A stretch of DNA of 11,330 nt from Micrococcaceae bacterium UBA4005 (lineage in GTDB: Bacteria; Actinomycetota; Actinomycetes; Actinomycetales; Micrococcaceae), in NCBI GenBank assembly GCA_002384315.1, contig DGBL01000032.1:1-11330 (forward strand). The letters run 5' to 3'. The translations under genes were made by a program, and so were the position numbers. Numbering within the stretch: the stretch's first letter is position 1; each line of letters begins with the position of its first letter. Below are positions 1-7,511 of the stretch, piece by piece. The notes beneath the pieces were generated by a model, which was given only the letters and a program-made list of their open reading frames with translations, was not told the DNA's origin and ran no database searches.

Positions 1-164
1 GTGTAGTCCCACCGCGTCCCAGCGAGGTTGCCCCACCCTTCGCGGACTGTCGCCGCGTACGCATTGACGATCTGGGAGGAGAGCATCGTCGGGTTCGCGG
101 CAGGCTGTGCCGGGGCGATGATGCCGTACTCCGTTTCCGTCCCCATGACCCGGTGCACCGACAC
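1..164 (-). CDS. dop: Dop, deamidase/depupylase of Pup (N-terminal fragment, cut by window edge)
   Basis: Read leftward from 164, this frame encodes a protein beginning MSVHRVMGTETEYGI and continues open to base 1, so only about 54 residues are present. The MGTETEYGI start and the later TRWDY stretch are the N-terminal signature of the Dop/PafA carboxylate-amine ligase-like family; the GTETEYG form fits Dop better than PafA. Dop hydrolyses ATP-dependently the C-terminal Gln of Pup to Glu and also removes Pup from tagged proteins; the early Glu residues help bind Mg-ATP. I chose the GTG at 164 because GGGAG sits 8 nt upstream; GTG at 158 and ATG at 146 are in-frame alternatives. It follows arc by 44 nt in the same direction, the normal arc-dop-pup order. 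No own promoter is evident, so cotranscription with arc is likely. Confidence 0.9.
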   Translation of the reverse strand, partial: MSVHRVMGTETEYGIIAPAQPAANPTMLSSQIVNAYAATVREGWGNLAGTRWDY

Positions 165-208
165 GTCTCCGGCTCCCGGATAGCGGGCGGACGCCTGCCC
201 TGCCTGCG

Positions 209-1963
209 TCACAGATACTGGCCGGTGTTGGGTGTCGTTTCGATGGACTTCCCGGGCTCCTGGCCGGCTTTGCCTTGGACGATGGTGCGAATGTAGGTGA
301 TCCGTTCACCTTTCTTCCCTGAGATCCGGGCCCAGTCGTCAGGGTTGGTGGTGTTCGGCAGGTCCTCATGTTCGCGGAATTCGTCGACGACGGCGCGCAG
401 GAAGTGTTCGAGGCGAAGACCACGGCTACCGTCCAGGAGCAGATCCTTGATCGCGTACTTTTTGGCCCGGTCGACGACGTTCTGGATCACGGCCCCCGAA
501 TTGAAGTCCTTGAAATAGAGCATTTCGGTATCACCGTTGGCATAGGTGACTTCAAGGTATTCGTTGGATTTGTCGGTAGCGTACATTTTTTCCACGGTGC
601 GCCGGATGATTTCCTGAACTGTCATGTCTGCGCTGCCGGCATGCTCGGCGAGGTCCTCCGCGTGCAGTGGGAGTTCCCTGGTGATGTATTTGGCGAAGAT
701 CTCGGCAGCCCCTTCGGCGTCCGGACGCTGGATCTTGATCTTCACGTCCAGCCGTCCGGGACGCAGAATGGCGGGGTCGATCATATCCTCCCGGTTGGAG
801 GCTCCGATAACGATGACGTTCTCCAGTTTCTCCACGCCATCGATTTCGCTGAGCAGTTGGGGCACAATCGTCGTTTCAACGTCGGAGGAGATGCCTGTCC
901 CCCGCGTGCGGAAGAGCGAATCCATTTCGTCGAAGAATACGACCACAGGGCTGCCCCCGGAAGCCTTCTCCCTGGCCCGGGCGAAGATGAGCCGTATATG
1001 CCGCTCCGTTTCGCCGACATACTTGTCCAGCAGTTCGGGGCCCTTAATGTTGAGAAAATAGCTGCGCGCTTGCGCCGAACCCGAGCGTTCGGCTGCTTTG
1101 GCTGCCAGCGAATGTGCCACAGCCTTGGCGATCAGGGTTTTCCCGCAGCCCGGCGGGCCGTACAACAGGATCCCCTTGGGGGGTTTCAGCCCGTGTTCGC
1201 GATAGAGATCAGGATGCAGGAAGGGCAATTCAACAGCGTCGCGGATCTGCTCGATTTGGGGGCCCAACCCGCCGATATCCTCGTAGGTGATATCGGGAAC
1301 TTCCTCGAGGACAAGGTTCTCGACCTCGCTCCGGGCTACCTTCTCAAGGGCGTATCCAGATTTCGGGTCGAGGGAAAGCGCATCGCCGACCCTGATGTTC
1401 TGACCCTGGAGCGGGCCGCTCAGGCGGACAACGCGTTCGTCGTCCATTCGTCCGACCACCAGCGCGCGATCGCTGCCGAGCAGTTCCTTGACCGTGACGA
1501 TCTCTCCGGCGCGTTCAAAGCCAAGCGCAGCAACAATACTCAGGGACTCGTTGAGCAGTACCTCCTGTCCAGGAGCAAGCTGGGACAGCGAGATGAGCGG
1601 GCTGACGGTGACCCGCAGCTTGCGGCCGGACTGGAGAATATCAGCCGTGTCCTGGACTGCTGCCTGGGTGGTGGTTCCCGGTCGCGCGGCCTGCCGTTGG
1701 TTGACCTGGATCACGGTGGCGAAGCTGAAGGGAGCTGCGCCTTCCTTCTCCAGTGCCGCCTTGAGACGCACAATCTCGGTCCGCGCCGCTTCGAGCGCGG
1801 CGACGAGCTTGCTGTTGTTCTGGCCCGCGGAGGCGAGTTGTCGGTCGATGTGCCGGATTTTGTCGCGCAGGATATTCAGTTGCCGCTGGTTGACTTGATC
1901 CTGGCCGTCCCCTGCGGGCTCAGCGTTCTGTCCTGGGATCGAACTATGATCCGCTTCCATCAT
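209..1963 (-). CDS. arc: ARC / Mpa proteasome-associated AAA+ ATPase
   Basis: This is the hexameric unfoldase that recognises Pup on tagged proteins, unfolds them and threads them into the 20S proteasome. About 584 residues, usual for the family. In order (numbered from the GTG at 1966): N-terminal coiled coil about 22-76 (the Pup-binding element), tandem OB-type region about 77-210, and AAA+ module about 225-460 with Walker A GPPGCGKT (270-277), pore-loop KYVGET (315-320), Walker B ending FFDEMD (344-349), sensor-1 Asn391 and arginine-finger LRPGR (401-405). It ends GQYL, the tail with penultimate Tyr that docks into the 20S alpha ring. Three start codons follow in a row (GTG 1966, ATG 1963, ATG 1960) inside a duplicated 10-mer, so the exact start is unsure. 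dop lies 44 nt downstream; trmI is about 94 nt upstream. Confidence 0.97.
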   Translation of the reverse strand: MMEADHSSIPGQNAEPAGDGQDQVNQRQLNILRDKIRHIDRQLASAGQNNSKLVAALEAARTEIVRLKAALEKEGAAPFSFATVIQVNQRQAARPGTTTQAAVQDTADILQSGRKLRVTVSPLISLSQLAPGQEVLLNESLSIVAALGFERAGEIVTVKELLGSDRALVVGRMDDERVVRLSGPLQGQNIRVGDALSLDPKSGYALEKVARSEVENLVLEEVPDITYEDIGGLGPQIEQIRDAVELPFLHPDLYREHGLKPPKGILLYGPPGCGKTLIAKAVAHSLAAKAAERSGSAQARSYFLNIKGPELLDKYVGETERHIRLIFARAREKASGGSPVVVFFDEMDSLFRTRGTGISSDVETTIVPQLLSEIDGVEKLENVIVIGASNREDMIDPAILRPGRLDVKIKIQRPDAEGAAEIFAKYITRELPLHAEDLAEHAGSADMTVQEIIRRTVEKMYATDKSNEYLEVTYANGDTEMLYFKDFNSGAVIQNVVDRAKKYAIKDLLLDGSRGLRLEHFLRAVVDEFREHEDLPNTTNPDDWARISGKKGERITYIRTIVQGKAGQEPGKSIETTPNTGQYL

Positions 1964-1980
1964 CACCCATCATCACCCAT
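1961..1980 (-). repeat. Tandem decamer duplication at the arc start
   Basis: On the minus strand the 10-mer ATGGGTGATG occurs twice back to back (1980-1971 and 1970-1961), immediately followed by ATGG. It multiplies the possible start codons of arc. The upstream copy opens a five-codon frame (MGDDG, ATG 1980) whose TGA (1965-1963) overlaps the arc ATG at 1963 as TGATG. An AAGGTGG run lies just 2 nt before the ATG at 1980. The sequence is plain; any role in translational coupling is inference. Confidence 0.7.
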
Positions 1981-2008
1981 CGCCACCTTCGCCTTGGCCC
2001 CGTCCTCT

Positions 2009-2045
2009 TATTCGACCATAGCGCAGGAGCGGCCAGCATGTGCCG
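2009..2045 (-). promoter_or_regulatory. Candidate internal promoter for arc
   Basis: In the trmI-arc gap the minus strand carries TATGGT (2020-2015), a good TANNNT -10 element identical to those before PAC2 and uppP, which puts the start near the A opposite 2008 and gives a leader of about 45 nt before arc. The -35 region (GGCACA, 18-nt spacer) is weak. arc could thus be transcribed both by read-through from the HAD operon and on its own. Confidence 0.4.
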
Positions 2046-2057
2046 CACACCGAACAG

Positions 2058-3107
2058 CTAGTCTTTCGCGGCCCGCCGCGCTTCGGCTTCTTCCGGGGGC
2101 AGCGAGCCGCGCTGGATAGTGGAACTGGCGTCCCGGGCTACGCGCCGCAGACGTTTATCCGAGACGGAGCGTTCTCCGACCGCCTGGGGGGTCCACGCAT
2201 TGAGGTCTTCCTGGCTGAATCCGGTCTTCGACGGGCGGCGCTTGGGGGTCAGCGCTGTCATACCGTGGGCGAGGCGTCGGGTGGTGAGCAGGAACCCTGT
2301 GTGGGCCACCATCCGGTGGTCCGGGCGGACGGCGAGCCCTTCGAGGTGCCAGCCACGGACCATGGACTCCCAGGCTTCCGGCTCGGTGAAACGGCCATCA
2401 GCCCGGATCGCTTCCGCGGTGCGGGAGAGTTGGGTGACCGTGGCAACATAGTTGATCCACACCCCGCCGGCGGCGAGGACGGTAGCGACCGAGTCAAGGC
2501 ATTCCCAGGGGGCGAGCATATCCAGCACCACCCGGTCTATGCTCGCCGGAGCTTCCTGGAGGAGGACCTGCTCCTGGAAATCTCCCAATGAAATCCTCCA
2601 GGCCGGGTGCGGTCCGTCGAAAATAGTTTCGACATTCCCGCGCGCGATATCGGCGAATTCCTCGCGACGTTCGTAGGAATGCAGGTAGCCCTCGTCCCCC
2701 ACCGCGCGCAGCAGGGAAATTGAGAGCGCTCCGGAACCTACGCCCGCTTCGACGACACGCGCCCCGGGATAGATGTCGCCCATGGTGATGATCTGGCCCG
2801 CGTCTTTGGGATACACCACTGCCGCGCCTCGCGGCATGGATAGGACAAAATCAGACAACAGCGGCCGCAGCGCCTGGTACAGCTGACCGGTCGTGTTTTC
2901 GAGGATGGTCCCCTCGGATGTTCCGATGAGGTTGTCGTGCGAGAGAACCCCTTTATGGGTGTGGAACGCACCGCCCGGGGTGAGGGTGATGGTGTGCATC
3001 CGCCCCTTTTCATCGGTGAGCTGCACGCGTTCCCCCGCCCGAAGTGGGCCCCGTCGGCTCGATGCTCCGTGGGGTCCGCTCGCTGGCTTTTCAGCGGAAA
3101 TATTCAT
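2058..3107 (-). CDS. trmI: tRNA (adenine-58-N1)-methyltransferase TrmI
   Basis: This is a SAM-dependent methyltransferase that makes m1A58 in the T-loop of tRNA and works as a tetramer. 349 residues, somewhat longer than the compact family members because of a basic, probably disordered C-terminal tail (about 285-349). The N-terminal small beta domain (about 22-75) includes the HTHKGVLSHDNLIG stretch typical of TrmI; the Rossmann fold follows with the SAM loop VVEAGVGSGALS (118-129), an acidic ribose-binding Glu in SYERREE (144-150), and the catalytic-region motif VVLDMLAPW (193-201, Asp196). The ATG at 3107 is preceded by AAGGA at suitable spacing (about 8 nt). It lies 77 nt after the protease gene and upstream of arc, an order widely conserved beside the actinobacterial proteasome genes. 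The 77-nt gap contains no TANNNT element, so it most likely depends on the upstream promoter. Confidence 0.95.
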   Translation of the reverse strand: MNISAEKPASGPHGASSRRGPLRAGERVQLTDEKGRMHTITLTPGGAFHTHKGVLSHDNLIGTSEGTILENTTGQLYQALRPLLSDFVLSMPRGAAVVYPKDAGQIITMGDIYPGARVVEAGVGSGALSISLLRAVGDEGYLHSYERREEFADIARGNVETIFDGPHPAWRISLGDFQEQVLLQEAPASIDRVVLDMLAPWECLDSVATVLAAGGVWINYVATVTQLSRTAEAIRADGRFTEPEAWESMVRGWHLEGLAVRPDHRMVAHTGFLLTTRRLAHGMTALTPKRRPSKTGFSQEDLNAWTPQAVGERSVSDKRLRRVARDASSTIQRGSLPPEEAEARRAAKD

Positions 3108-3184
3108 TCACTTGGTCCTTTGTTCTGGGAATGTCGGGGAGATCGGATTCGCGCAGGTGCCCGCGCGGCGGAGCGTGGGGCGGG

Positions 3185-4369
3185 CTAACCCTGGACTGCC
3201 GGCGGCGCGGTCTTTCCGGTACTGGTTTTTCCGGTGATGGCTGCAAGAACATCCTGTTGATACAGGATCCCGGTGACGCGGCCGTCAGCATCGGTGACCG
3301 CATATTCGCTGCCCTCACGACGTCCGAGCATGCTGATGAGCGTTGCGCCAGCCGCAGCGGCGGGAATAACTGTATCCGCACCGAATGCCCGGCTCACCGC
3401 CTCAACCTGGACGGTGCCGCCGTCCGCGTCGCCGACACGCGCCAGCGCCTCATGGTCGACGACGGCGCAGGGGCGGCCGTCGTCGTCGATGATCACGATT
3501 GCCGCGTCCGGGCGTTCGGCGTGCAGCAGACGGGCGGTCCACACTGTTGATCCGGCTGGCAGCGCGACGGCCGGGCATTGAAGTAATCCGGCGCTGAGCT
3601 GTGGCAGGCGAAGGCGGAGCCGGGCCTGGGAGATCGCCGTGCTCGCCCCGTTCCAAAGAAACGCGCCCATGATCACCGCGACCACCGTCAGCATGATATC
3701 GGGCGTCCGGCCCTGGACCAGCAAGAGTATGACTAAGAAGCCGAGCAGAAAGATGACCAGGATACGTCCGGCCCACCCGGCGGCCACGGTGCCCCGCTCC
3801 TGGTTGCCGGTGTATTTCCAGACGATAGACTCCACGATCCGTCCGCCGTCGAGCGGCAGGCCGGGCAGCACGTTGAAGACGGCCAGCAGCAGATTTGCCC
3901 AGATAAGCGTGTCCGCCAGGAGCCGCCCGACGCTACCCGGTTCGGAAAGTCCGAGCAGAGACCAGCCGAGGACGGCGAGCAGGAAATTGGCGGCCGGGCC
4001 AACCAGCGCGACTATGAGGGAGCGCCCGGGCGAGGCGTTGAACTGTTCGAACTGTGTATGTCCACCCCACAGATTCAGCACAATCCGCGTAGTCGGCCAA
4101 CCGAAAGCGCGGGCCGACACGGCGTGCGCAAGTTCGTGGACGAGCACCGATGCTGCCAGCAGGACGGCGTACCCCAGTGCGATTCCGTAGGCCGCCCAGC
4201 CGATGCCAGGGAAGCCGACCGCAACGCGTGGGCCGAAGACGAACACGATGACTGCGGTGATGAGGAACCAGGACCATGCCAGGACCACCGGAACTCCAAA
4301 TATGTTGCCGAGGCTGAGTCCTTCGCTGTTGGCTCCCTGCCCACGGACCTGGTGGGCGTGCGCGGTCAC
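3185..4369 (-). CDS. Site-2 protease (M50 metalloprotease) with two CBS domains, Rip3-like
   Basis: This is a membrane-embedded zinc protease of the S2P/M50 family, which cuts transmembrane segments of regulators such as anti-sigma factors. 394 residues. Zinc motif HELAH at 78-82 in the second hydrophobic segment; second metal motif N166-x2-PG-x-PLDGGR (to 177). Hydrophobic segments lie at about 28-46, 55-77, 116-138, 152-168, 202-219 and 224-242. The cytosolic C-terminus (about 262-380) looks like a CBS pair, with the two repeats ending around VVDHEALARV and GILYQQDVLAAI, the arrangement of M. tuberculosis Rip3-type proteins. CBS pairs often bind adenine nucleotides, so activity may respond to energy state (inference). 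The start is a GTG whose GTGA overlaps the HAD stop codon, implying translational coupling. No PDZ domain is seen. The substrate cannot be told from sequence; no anti-sigma gene is adjacent. Confidence 0.93.
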   Translation of the reverse strand: MTAHAHQVRGQGANSEGLSLGNIFGVPVVLAWSWFLITAVIVFVFGPRVAVGFPGIGWAAYGIALGYAVLLAASVLVHELAHAVSARAFGWPTTRIVLNLWGGHTQFEQFNASPGRSLIVALVGPAANFLLAVLGWSLLGLSEPGSVGRLLADTLIWANLLLAVFNVLPGLPLDGGRIVESIVWKYTGNQERGTVAAGWAGRILVIFLLGFLVILLLVQGRTPDIMLTVVAVIMGAFLWNGASTAISQARLRLRLPQLSAGLLQCPAVALPAGSTVWTARLLHAERPDAAIVIIDDDGRPCAVVDHEALARVGDADGGTVQVEAVSRAFGADTVIPAAAAGATLISMLGRREGSEYAVTDADGRVTGILYQQDVLAAITGKTSTGKTAPPAVQG

Positions 4370-5130
4370 TGGAGTTGCGCCTGCTCGGTGCGACCGGCGC
4401 CCGTGAGCAGGCCGCTGAGATCCTGTACGCTGCGGTTGGCCAGCGTGGGCCAGTCGGTGCGCTGAGGATGCGCCGGAATGGGCAAGAAGTGCGGCACTCC
4501 GAGGGTTACCACGCCGGCGGCCATCGCTGCGGTGACTCCCGGCAATGAATCCTCGATGGCGACGATCCGCGACTTGTCCAGGCCGGGGATCGTGCGCGCA
4601 AGCAGGGCCACAGCATGTTCGTATGCCTCCGGATGAGGCTTGCCCTTGGCCACCATCTCGCCGGTCACTAGATGTTGGAAGGTTCCGGCGGGAAGCGCCG
4701 CGACTACCTCCCGGGCGAGCGGCGACTCCGACATCGTCACCAGTGCGCAGGGGATCTGCTCGTCGCGCAGTTCCTGCAATAGTTCCCGCGCGCCAGGCCG
4801 CCAGGGCACCTCCTGGCGGACCTGGTTGATGACTTCCCCGGTGAGCCGGTCGATGATCTCACGAACGGAAAGTGTCACACCGGCTGTCTGTAGGATCGAG
4901 GCCGAGTGCGTCAATGCCTGGCCAACCAGCGCTTCGGCCTCAGCGCTGGACCACCGGCCCCCGAAGCTTTCCACCAGGGCAGTTTCCGCGCGGATCCAGT
5001 ACGGCTCAGTGTCCACGATGGTTCCGTCCATATCCCAGAGCACAGCCTGCAACGATCCCGATCCGGGGCGTGCTCCGGTGGGACCGGCAGCGAGGGACGG
5101 CCCGGCTGCTCCGGTGTAAGTAGATGCCAT
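4366..5130 (-). CDS. HAD-superfamily hydrolase, beta-phosphoglucomutase/phosphatase-like
   Basis: This is a cytosolic Mg-dependent phosphotransferase of HAD subfamily I with a helical cap (about 42-110). 254 residues. Motif I WDMDGTIVDTEP (32-43) has nucleophile Asp33 and acid/base Asp35; motif II is the Thr in LVTMSES (130-136); motif III is Lys164 in KGKPHPE; motif IV is Glu193-Asp194 in AIEDSLPG. The GKPHPE and EDSLPG forms match the phosphoglycolate phosphatase / beta-PGM / sugar-phosphatase group; the substrate cannot be named. The first 26 residues are Ala/Gly/Pro-rich and probably disordered. ATG 5130 has no Shine-Dalgarno, but a TAGACT -10 ends 6 nt before it, so the message is probably leaderless. 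It is the first gene of the block leading into the protease, trmI, arc and dop, overlapping the protease gene by 4 nt. Confidence 0.93.
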   Translation of the reverse strand: MASTYTGAAGPSLAAGPTGARPGSGSLQAVLWDMDGTIVDTEPYWIRAETALVESFGGRWSSAEAEALVGQALTHSASILQTAGVTLSVREIIDRLTGEVINQVRQEVPWRPGARELLQELRDEQIPCALVTMSESPLAREVVAALPAGTFQHLVTGEMVAKGKPHPEAYEHAVALLARTIPGLDKSRIVAIEDSLPGVTAAMAAGVVTLGVPHFLPIPAHPQRTDWPTLANRSVQDLSGLLTGAGRTEQAQLQ

Positions 5131-5142
5131 GGTCCAAGTCTA
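5131..5142 (-). promoter_or_regulatory. Leaderless promoter of the HAD-protease-trmI-arc-dop block
   Basis: The minus strand reads TAGACT (5142-5137), then 6 nt, then the ATG at 5130, so the expected +1 is the A of the start codon. No Shine-Dalgarno is present. The -35 region is not convincing. Confidence 0.55.
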
Positions 5143-5174
5143 CGGGCGGCCCATGACGTCCCTATCCGAATCTG

Positions 5175-5196
5175 CCCTCGGTGAAGTCTCCGAGGG
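5175..5196. promoter_or_regulatory. Inverted repeat, candidate operator between HAD and PAC2 promoters
   Basis: Perfect 7-bp arms CCCTCGG (5175-5181) and CCGAGGG (5190-5196) are separated by 8 nt. The centre is about 52 bp before the predicted PAC2 start and 55 bp before the predicted HAD start, so it is placed nearly symmetrically upstream of both. No T-run follows on either strand, so a terminator is unlikely. Binding by a dimeric regulator is inference. Confidence 0.4.
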
Positions 5197-5201
5197 TGTA
5201 A

Positions 5202-5237
5202 CTGACAGCGCAGCCGGGCGAGGTTTATGGTGAACAC
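5202..5237 (+). promoter_or_regulatory. Strong leaderless promoter of the PAC2 gene
   Basis: CTGACA (5202-5207, five of six matches to TTGACA), an 18-nt spacer, and TATGGT (5226-5231). The expected +1 is base 5238, the G of the GTG start codon. This is the best sigma-70-type promoter in the window. Confidence 0.65.
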
Positions 5238-6125
5238 GTGAGTACCTTCGACGAACAACCACCTCAGGGCATCCGGCACCTCTTCGGCGGGCCCGATGAT
5301 CCGCACCGGCGCACAACCGTCATGCTTGTCGCTTTCGAAGGTTGGAACGACGCAGGCGAGGCTGCCAGCGACGCGTTGAAGTATGTGGGACGTTTTTGGG
5401 GCAGTGAGAAGATCGCCACCATCGACGCCGACGAGTTTTACGACTTCCAGTTCACCCGGCCGATGATTAAACGCAACGACGCGGGGAAACGCCGGATTAA
5501 ATGGCCGACGACGAAAATCAGCAGGGCGACCGTCCCCGACTCCCCCATCGACCTCATCCTGGTCCATGGTGTCGAGCCTTCCTACAAGTGGCGCGCCTAT
5601 ACGGCGGAGCTCGTCGCCACGGCCAAAGAGCTGGGCGTCGACTGCATGATTCTCCTTGGCGCCCTGCTAGCCGATGTTCCGCATTCCCGCCCAATCCCGG
5701 TCACTGTGACCTCGGATGATCCGCAGGTCCGGGACGGACTGCAGGTTGAACCGTCGACCTATGAAGGTCCCATCGGCATTGTCGGGGTGCTCGCCGAAGT
5801 GGGACTGCTGGCCGATATACCGACTATGTCGGTGTGGGCCGCAGTTCCGCATTACGTGGGGCAATCACCTTCACCCAAAGCGCAACTGGCCATCTTGAAT
5901 AAGTTGGAGGAGCTCCTACAGGAGAGTCTTGAAATCCAAGTGCTGGTGCAGGAAGCCGAAGCGTGGGAACGCGGGGTAGACGAGCTCGCCGTCGAAGATC
6001 CCGAGGTAGCAGCGTACGTGCGCCAACTGGAAGAAGCCAAGGACACAGTCGACCTTCCCGAGGCGAGCGGAGAATCGATCGCCCGCGAGTTCGAACGTTA
6101 CTTGAAGAAGCGGCGCAAGGATTAG
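5238..6125 (+). CDS. PAC2-family protein (proteasome assembly chaperone-like, DUF75)
   Basis: 295 residues matching the actinobacterial PAC2 family, related in fold to the eukaryotic 20S assembly chaperone PAC2 and to archaeal PbaB-type proteins. Recognisable stretches: AFEGWNDAGEAAS (32-44), GVEPSYKWRAY (111-121), GALLADVPHSRP (141-152), YEGPIGIVGVL (175-185) and WAAVPHYVGQSPSPKA (200-215), followed by a long charged helical C-terminus. It ends KKRRKD and has no HbYX tail, so the docking mode of the chaperones is not evident. Its bacterial role is not established; a link to the proteasome is suggested by homology and by the divergent position beside the arc-dop block. The GTG at 5238 is chosen because a TATGGT -10 ends 6 nt before it and because Met1 gives the usual length; there is no Shine-Dalgarno at proper spacing. 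An ATG at 5227 in another frame opens only four codons. Confidence 0.92.
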   Translation: MSTFDEQPPQGIRHLFGGPDDPHRRTTVMLVAFEGWNDAGEAASDALKYVGRFWGSEKIATIDADEFYDFQFTRPMIKRNDAGKRRIKWPTTKISRATVPDSPIDLILVHGVEPSYKWRAYTAELVATAKELGVDCMILLGALLADVPHSRPIPVTVTSDDPQVRDGLQVEPSTYEGPIGIVGVLAEVGLLADIPTMSVWAAVPHYVGQSPSPKAQLAILNKLEELLQESLEIQVLVQEAEAWERGVDELAVEDPEVAAYVRQLEEAKDTVDLPEASGESIAREFERYLKKRRKD

Positions 6126-6135
6126 CCTAGTTCCG

Positions 6136-7437
6136 TCAGTCCGCTAGCCGGATTCCCAGCAGCGCGTCCAGCGCGTTGCCCAGGAGTTCTTGCGCCTGCG
6201 GATCCGGCGCAGCGTCCTTCCTGCTACTGGTAGCCTGCTCGGCCCACTGGTCCACTGCGCCGAGGGCCGTCGGTGCATCGAGATCCTGGGTGAGGGCTGC
6301 GCGTATGCATCCGACGAGCGCGGCAACGTCCTCCCGCTGGGCGAATCCTCGTGCGCGCCGCCACGACGCGAGCCGGGCAGTGGCGGCTTCGAGGAGCTCA
6401 TCGGTCCAAGACCAGTCGCTGCGGTAATGCTGCCCGAGAATCGCCACCCTGATGGCCGCGGGCTCGACTCCGGCTTGGGTCAGCCGGGAAACAAGTACGA
6501 GGTTACCTCGGGACTTACTCATTTTTCCGCCCTCGTAACCGACCATTCCGGCGTGTGCGTAGTGCTTCGCAAGCTGGTGGCCGCTACCTGCAGCATGTCC
6601 GGCACTCATCTCGTGGTGCGGGAACACCAGATCGGAGCCGCCGCCCTGCACAGTGAACGGGCTCGGAAGGAACCGCTGCGCGATAACGGTGCACTCGATG
6701 TGCCACCCCGGACGGCCGGGCCCCAGGGTCCGTCCGTCCCAACGGGGTTCGCCGTCGCGCGCTGAACGCCACAGCAGCGGATCCAATGCATCTTTCTTTC
6801 CCTCCCGGTCAGGATCGCCGCCGCGCTCTGCGAACAGCGGCAGCATTTCCTGCCTGCTCAGGTGCGATATCCCACCGAGTTCCCAGGGCGCGGCGCTTAC
6901 GCCCCGGCCGGTATCCGTGTACCCCGGGCGCTGGGCCGCCTCGACGGAGAAATATACGTCGTCGTGCTCTCCGTCGCCTGCGAGCGTGTAGGCGTAGCCG
7001 TCGGCCACCAACTGCTCCACCACGGGAACTATCCATTCGACGGCTTCGACGGCGCCAATATAGTGATCGGGCGCGAGAACGTTCAGGGCTTCCATATCCG
7101 CACGGAAGAGATCGATCTGCTGGGTCGCCAGATCGCGCCAGTCGATGCCCGTGGCTGCGGCGCGTTCCAGGAGCGGATCGTCGACGTCGGTGACGTTCTG
7201 TACATAGCGGACGCCGGCACCGGCATCGCGCCAGATACGGTTCAGTAGGTCGAAGGCCACATACGTTGAGGCATGCCCAAGGTGTGTAGCGTCGTAGGGG
7301 GTTATTCCGCAGACATACATGCTGGGGTTGCGCGCGGCGTCAACTTCGACAACGCGCTGCTGGGCGGTGTCATAGAGGCTGACCGGGCCGGCAGCGCCAG
7401 GCACATCGGGGACGGGAGCTGAGTTCCAGGCGATCAC
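6136..7437 (-). CDS. mshC: L-cysteine:1D-myo-inosityl 2-amino-2-deoxy-alpha-D-glucopyranoside ligase MshC
   Basis: This enzyme catalyses the ATP-dependent joining of cysteine to GlcN-Ins, the third enzyme step of mycothiol synthesis, the main actinobacterial low-molecular-weight thiol. 433 residues, a class I cysteinyl-tRNA-synthetase fold shortened at the C-terminus (no full anticodon domain), which separates MshC from CysS. The N-terminus with Trp4 and PVPDVPG matches MshC. Zinc ligand Cys43 sits in [17 protein letters not shown] (40-56), whose HLGH is the HIGH-type nucleotide motif; further Zn ligands are Cys249 (WHIEC) and His274/275 (FPHHE); KMSKS is at 305-309. The GTG at 7437 is preceded by TAAGGT and exactly 6 nt, with only an overly close AGGAAG, so a leaderless message is likely. 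It lies 74 nt after uppP on the same strand and converges on PAC2 with a 10-nt gap. Confidence 0.96.
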   Translation of the reverse strand: MIAWNSAPVPDVPGAAGPVSLYDTAQQRVVEVDAARNPSMYVCGITPYDATHLGHASTYVAFDLLNRIWRDAGAGVRYVQNVTDVDDPLLERAAATGIDWRDLATQQIDLFRADMEALNVLAPDHYIGAVEAVEWIVPVVEQLVADGYAYTLAGDGEHDDVYFSVEAAQRPGYTDTGRGVSAAPWELGGISHLSRQEMLPLFAERGGDPDREGKKDALDPLLWRSARDGEPRWDGRTLGPGRPGWHIECTVIAQRFLPSPFTVQGGGSDLVFPHHEMSAGHAAGSGHQLAKHYAHAGMVGYEGGKMSKSRGNLVLVSRLTQAGVEPAAIRVAILGQHYRSDWSWTDELLEAATARLASWRRARGFAQREDVAALVGCIRAALTQDLDAPTALGAVDQWAEQATSSRKDAAPDPQAQELLGNALDALLGIRLAD

Positions 7438-7449
7438 CTTCCTACCTTA
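7438..7449 (-). promoter_or_regulatory. Leaderless promoter of mshC
   Basis: The minus strand reads TAAGGT (7449-7444), AGGAAG (7443-7438), then GTG. The +1 is expected at the first base of the start codon. The -35 match (TTCCTG, 18-nt spacer) is weak. mshC could also be reached by read-through from uppP. Confidence 0.45.
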
Positions 7450-7511
7450 CGGGCCAGCGGCCGCTCGCAGGAATTGGCGGACAGTACCGTGGGCGCGGCT
7501 CTGCGGACTGG

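Noticed and set aside
368..2119. 583-codon open frame on the plus strand covering nearly all of arc
   Set aside because: It is in exact antisense codon register with arc, so its stops would require TTA, CTA or TCA codons in arc, which high-GC genomes avoid. The product shows no recognisable domain, and arc is unambiguous.
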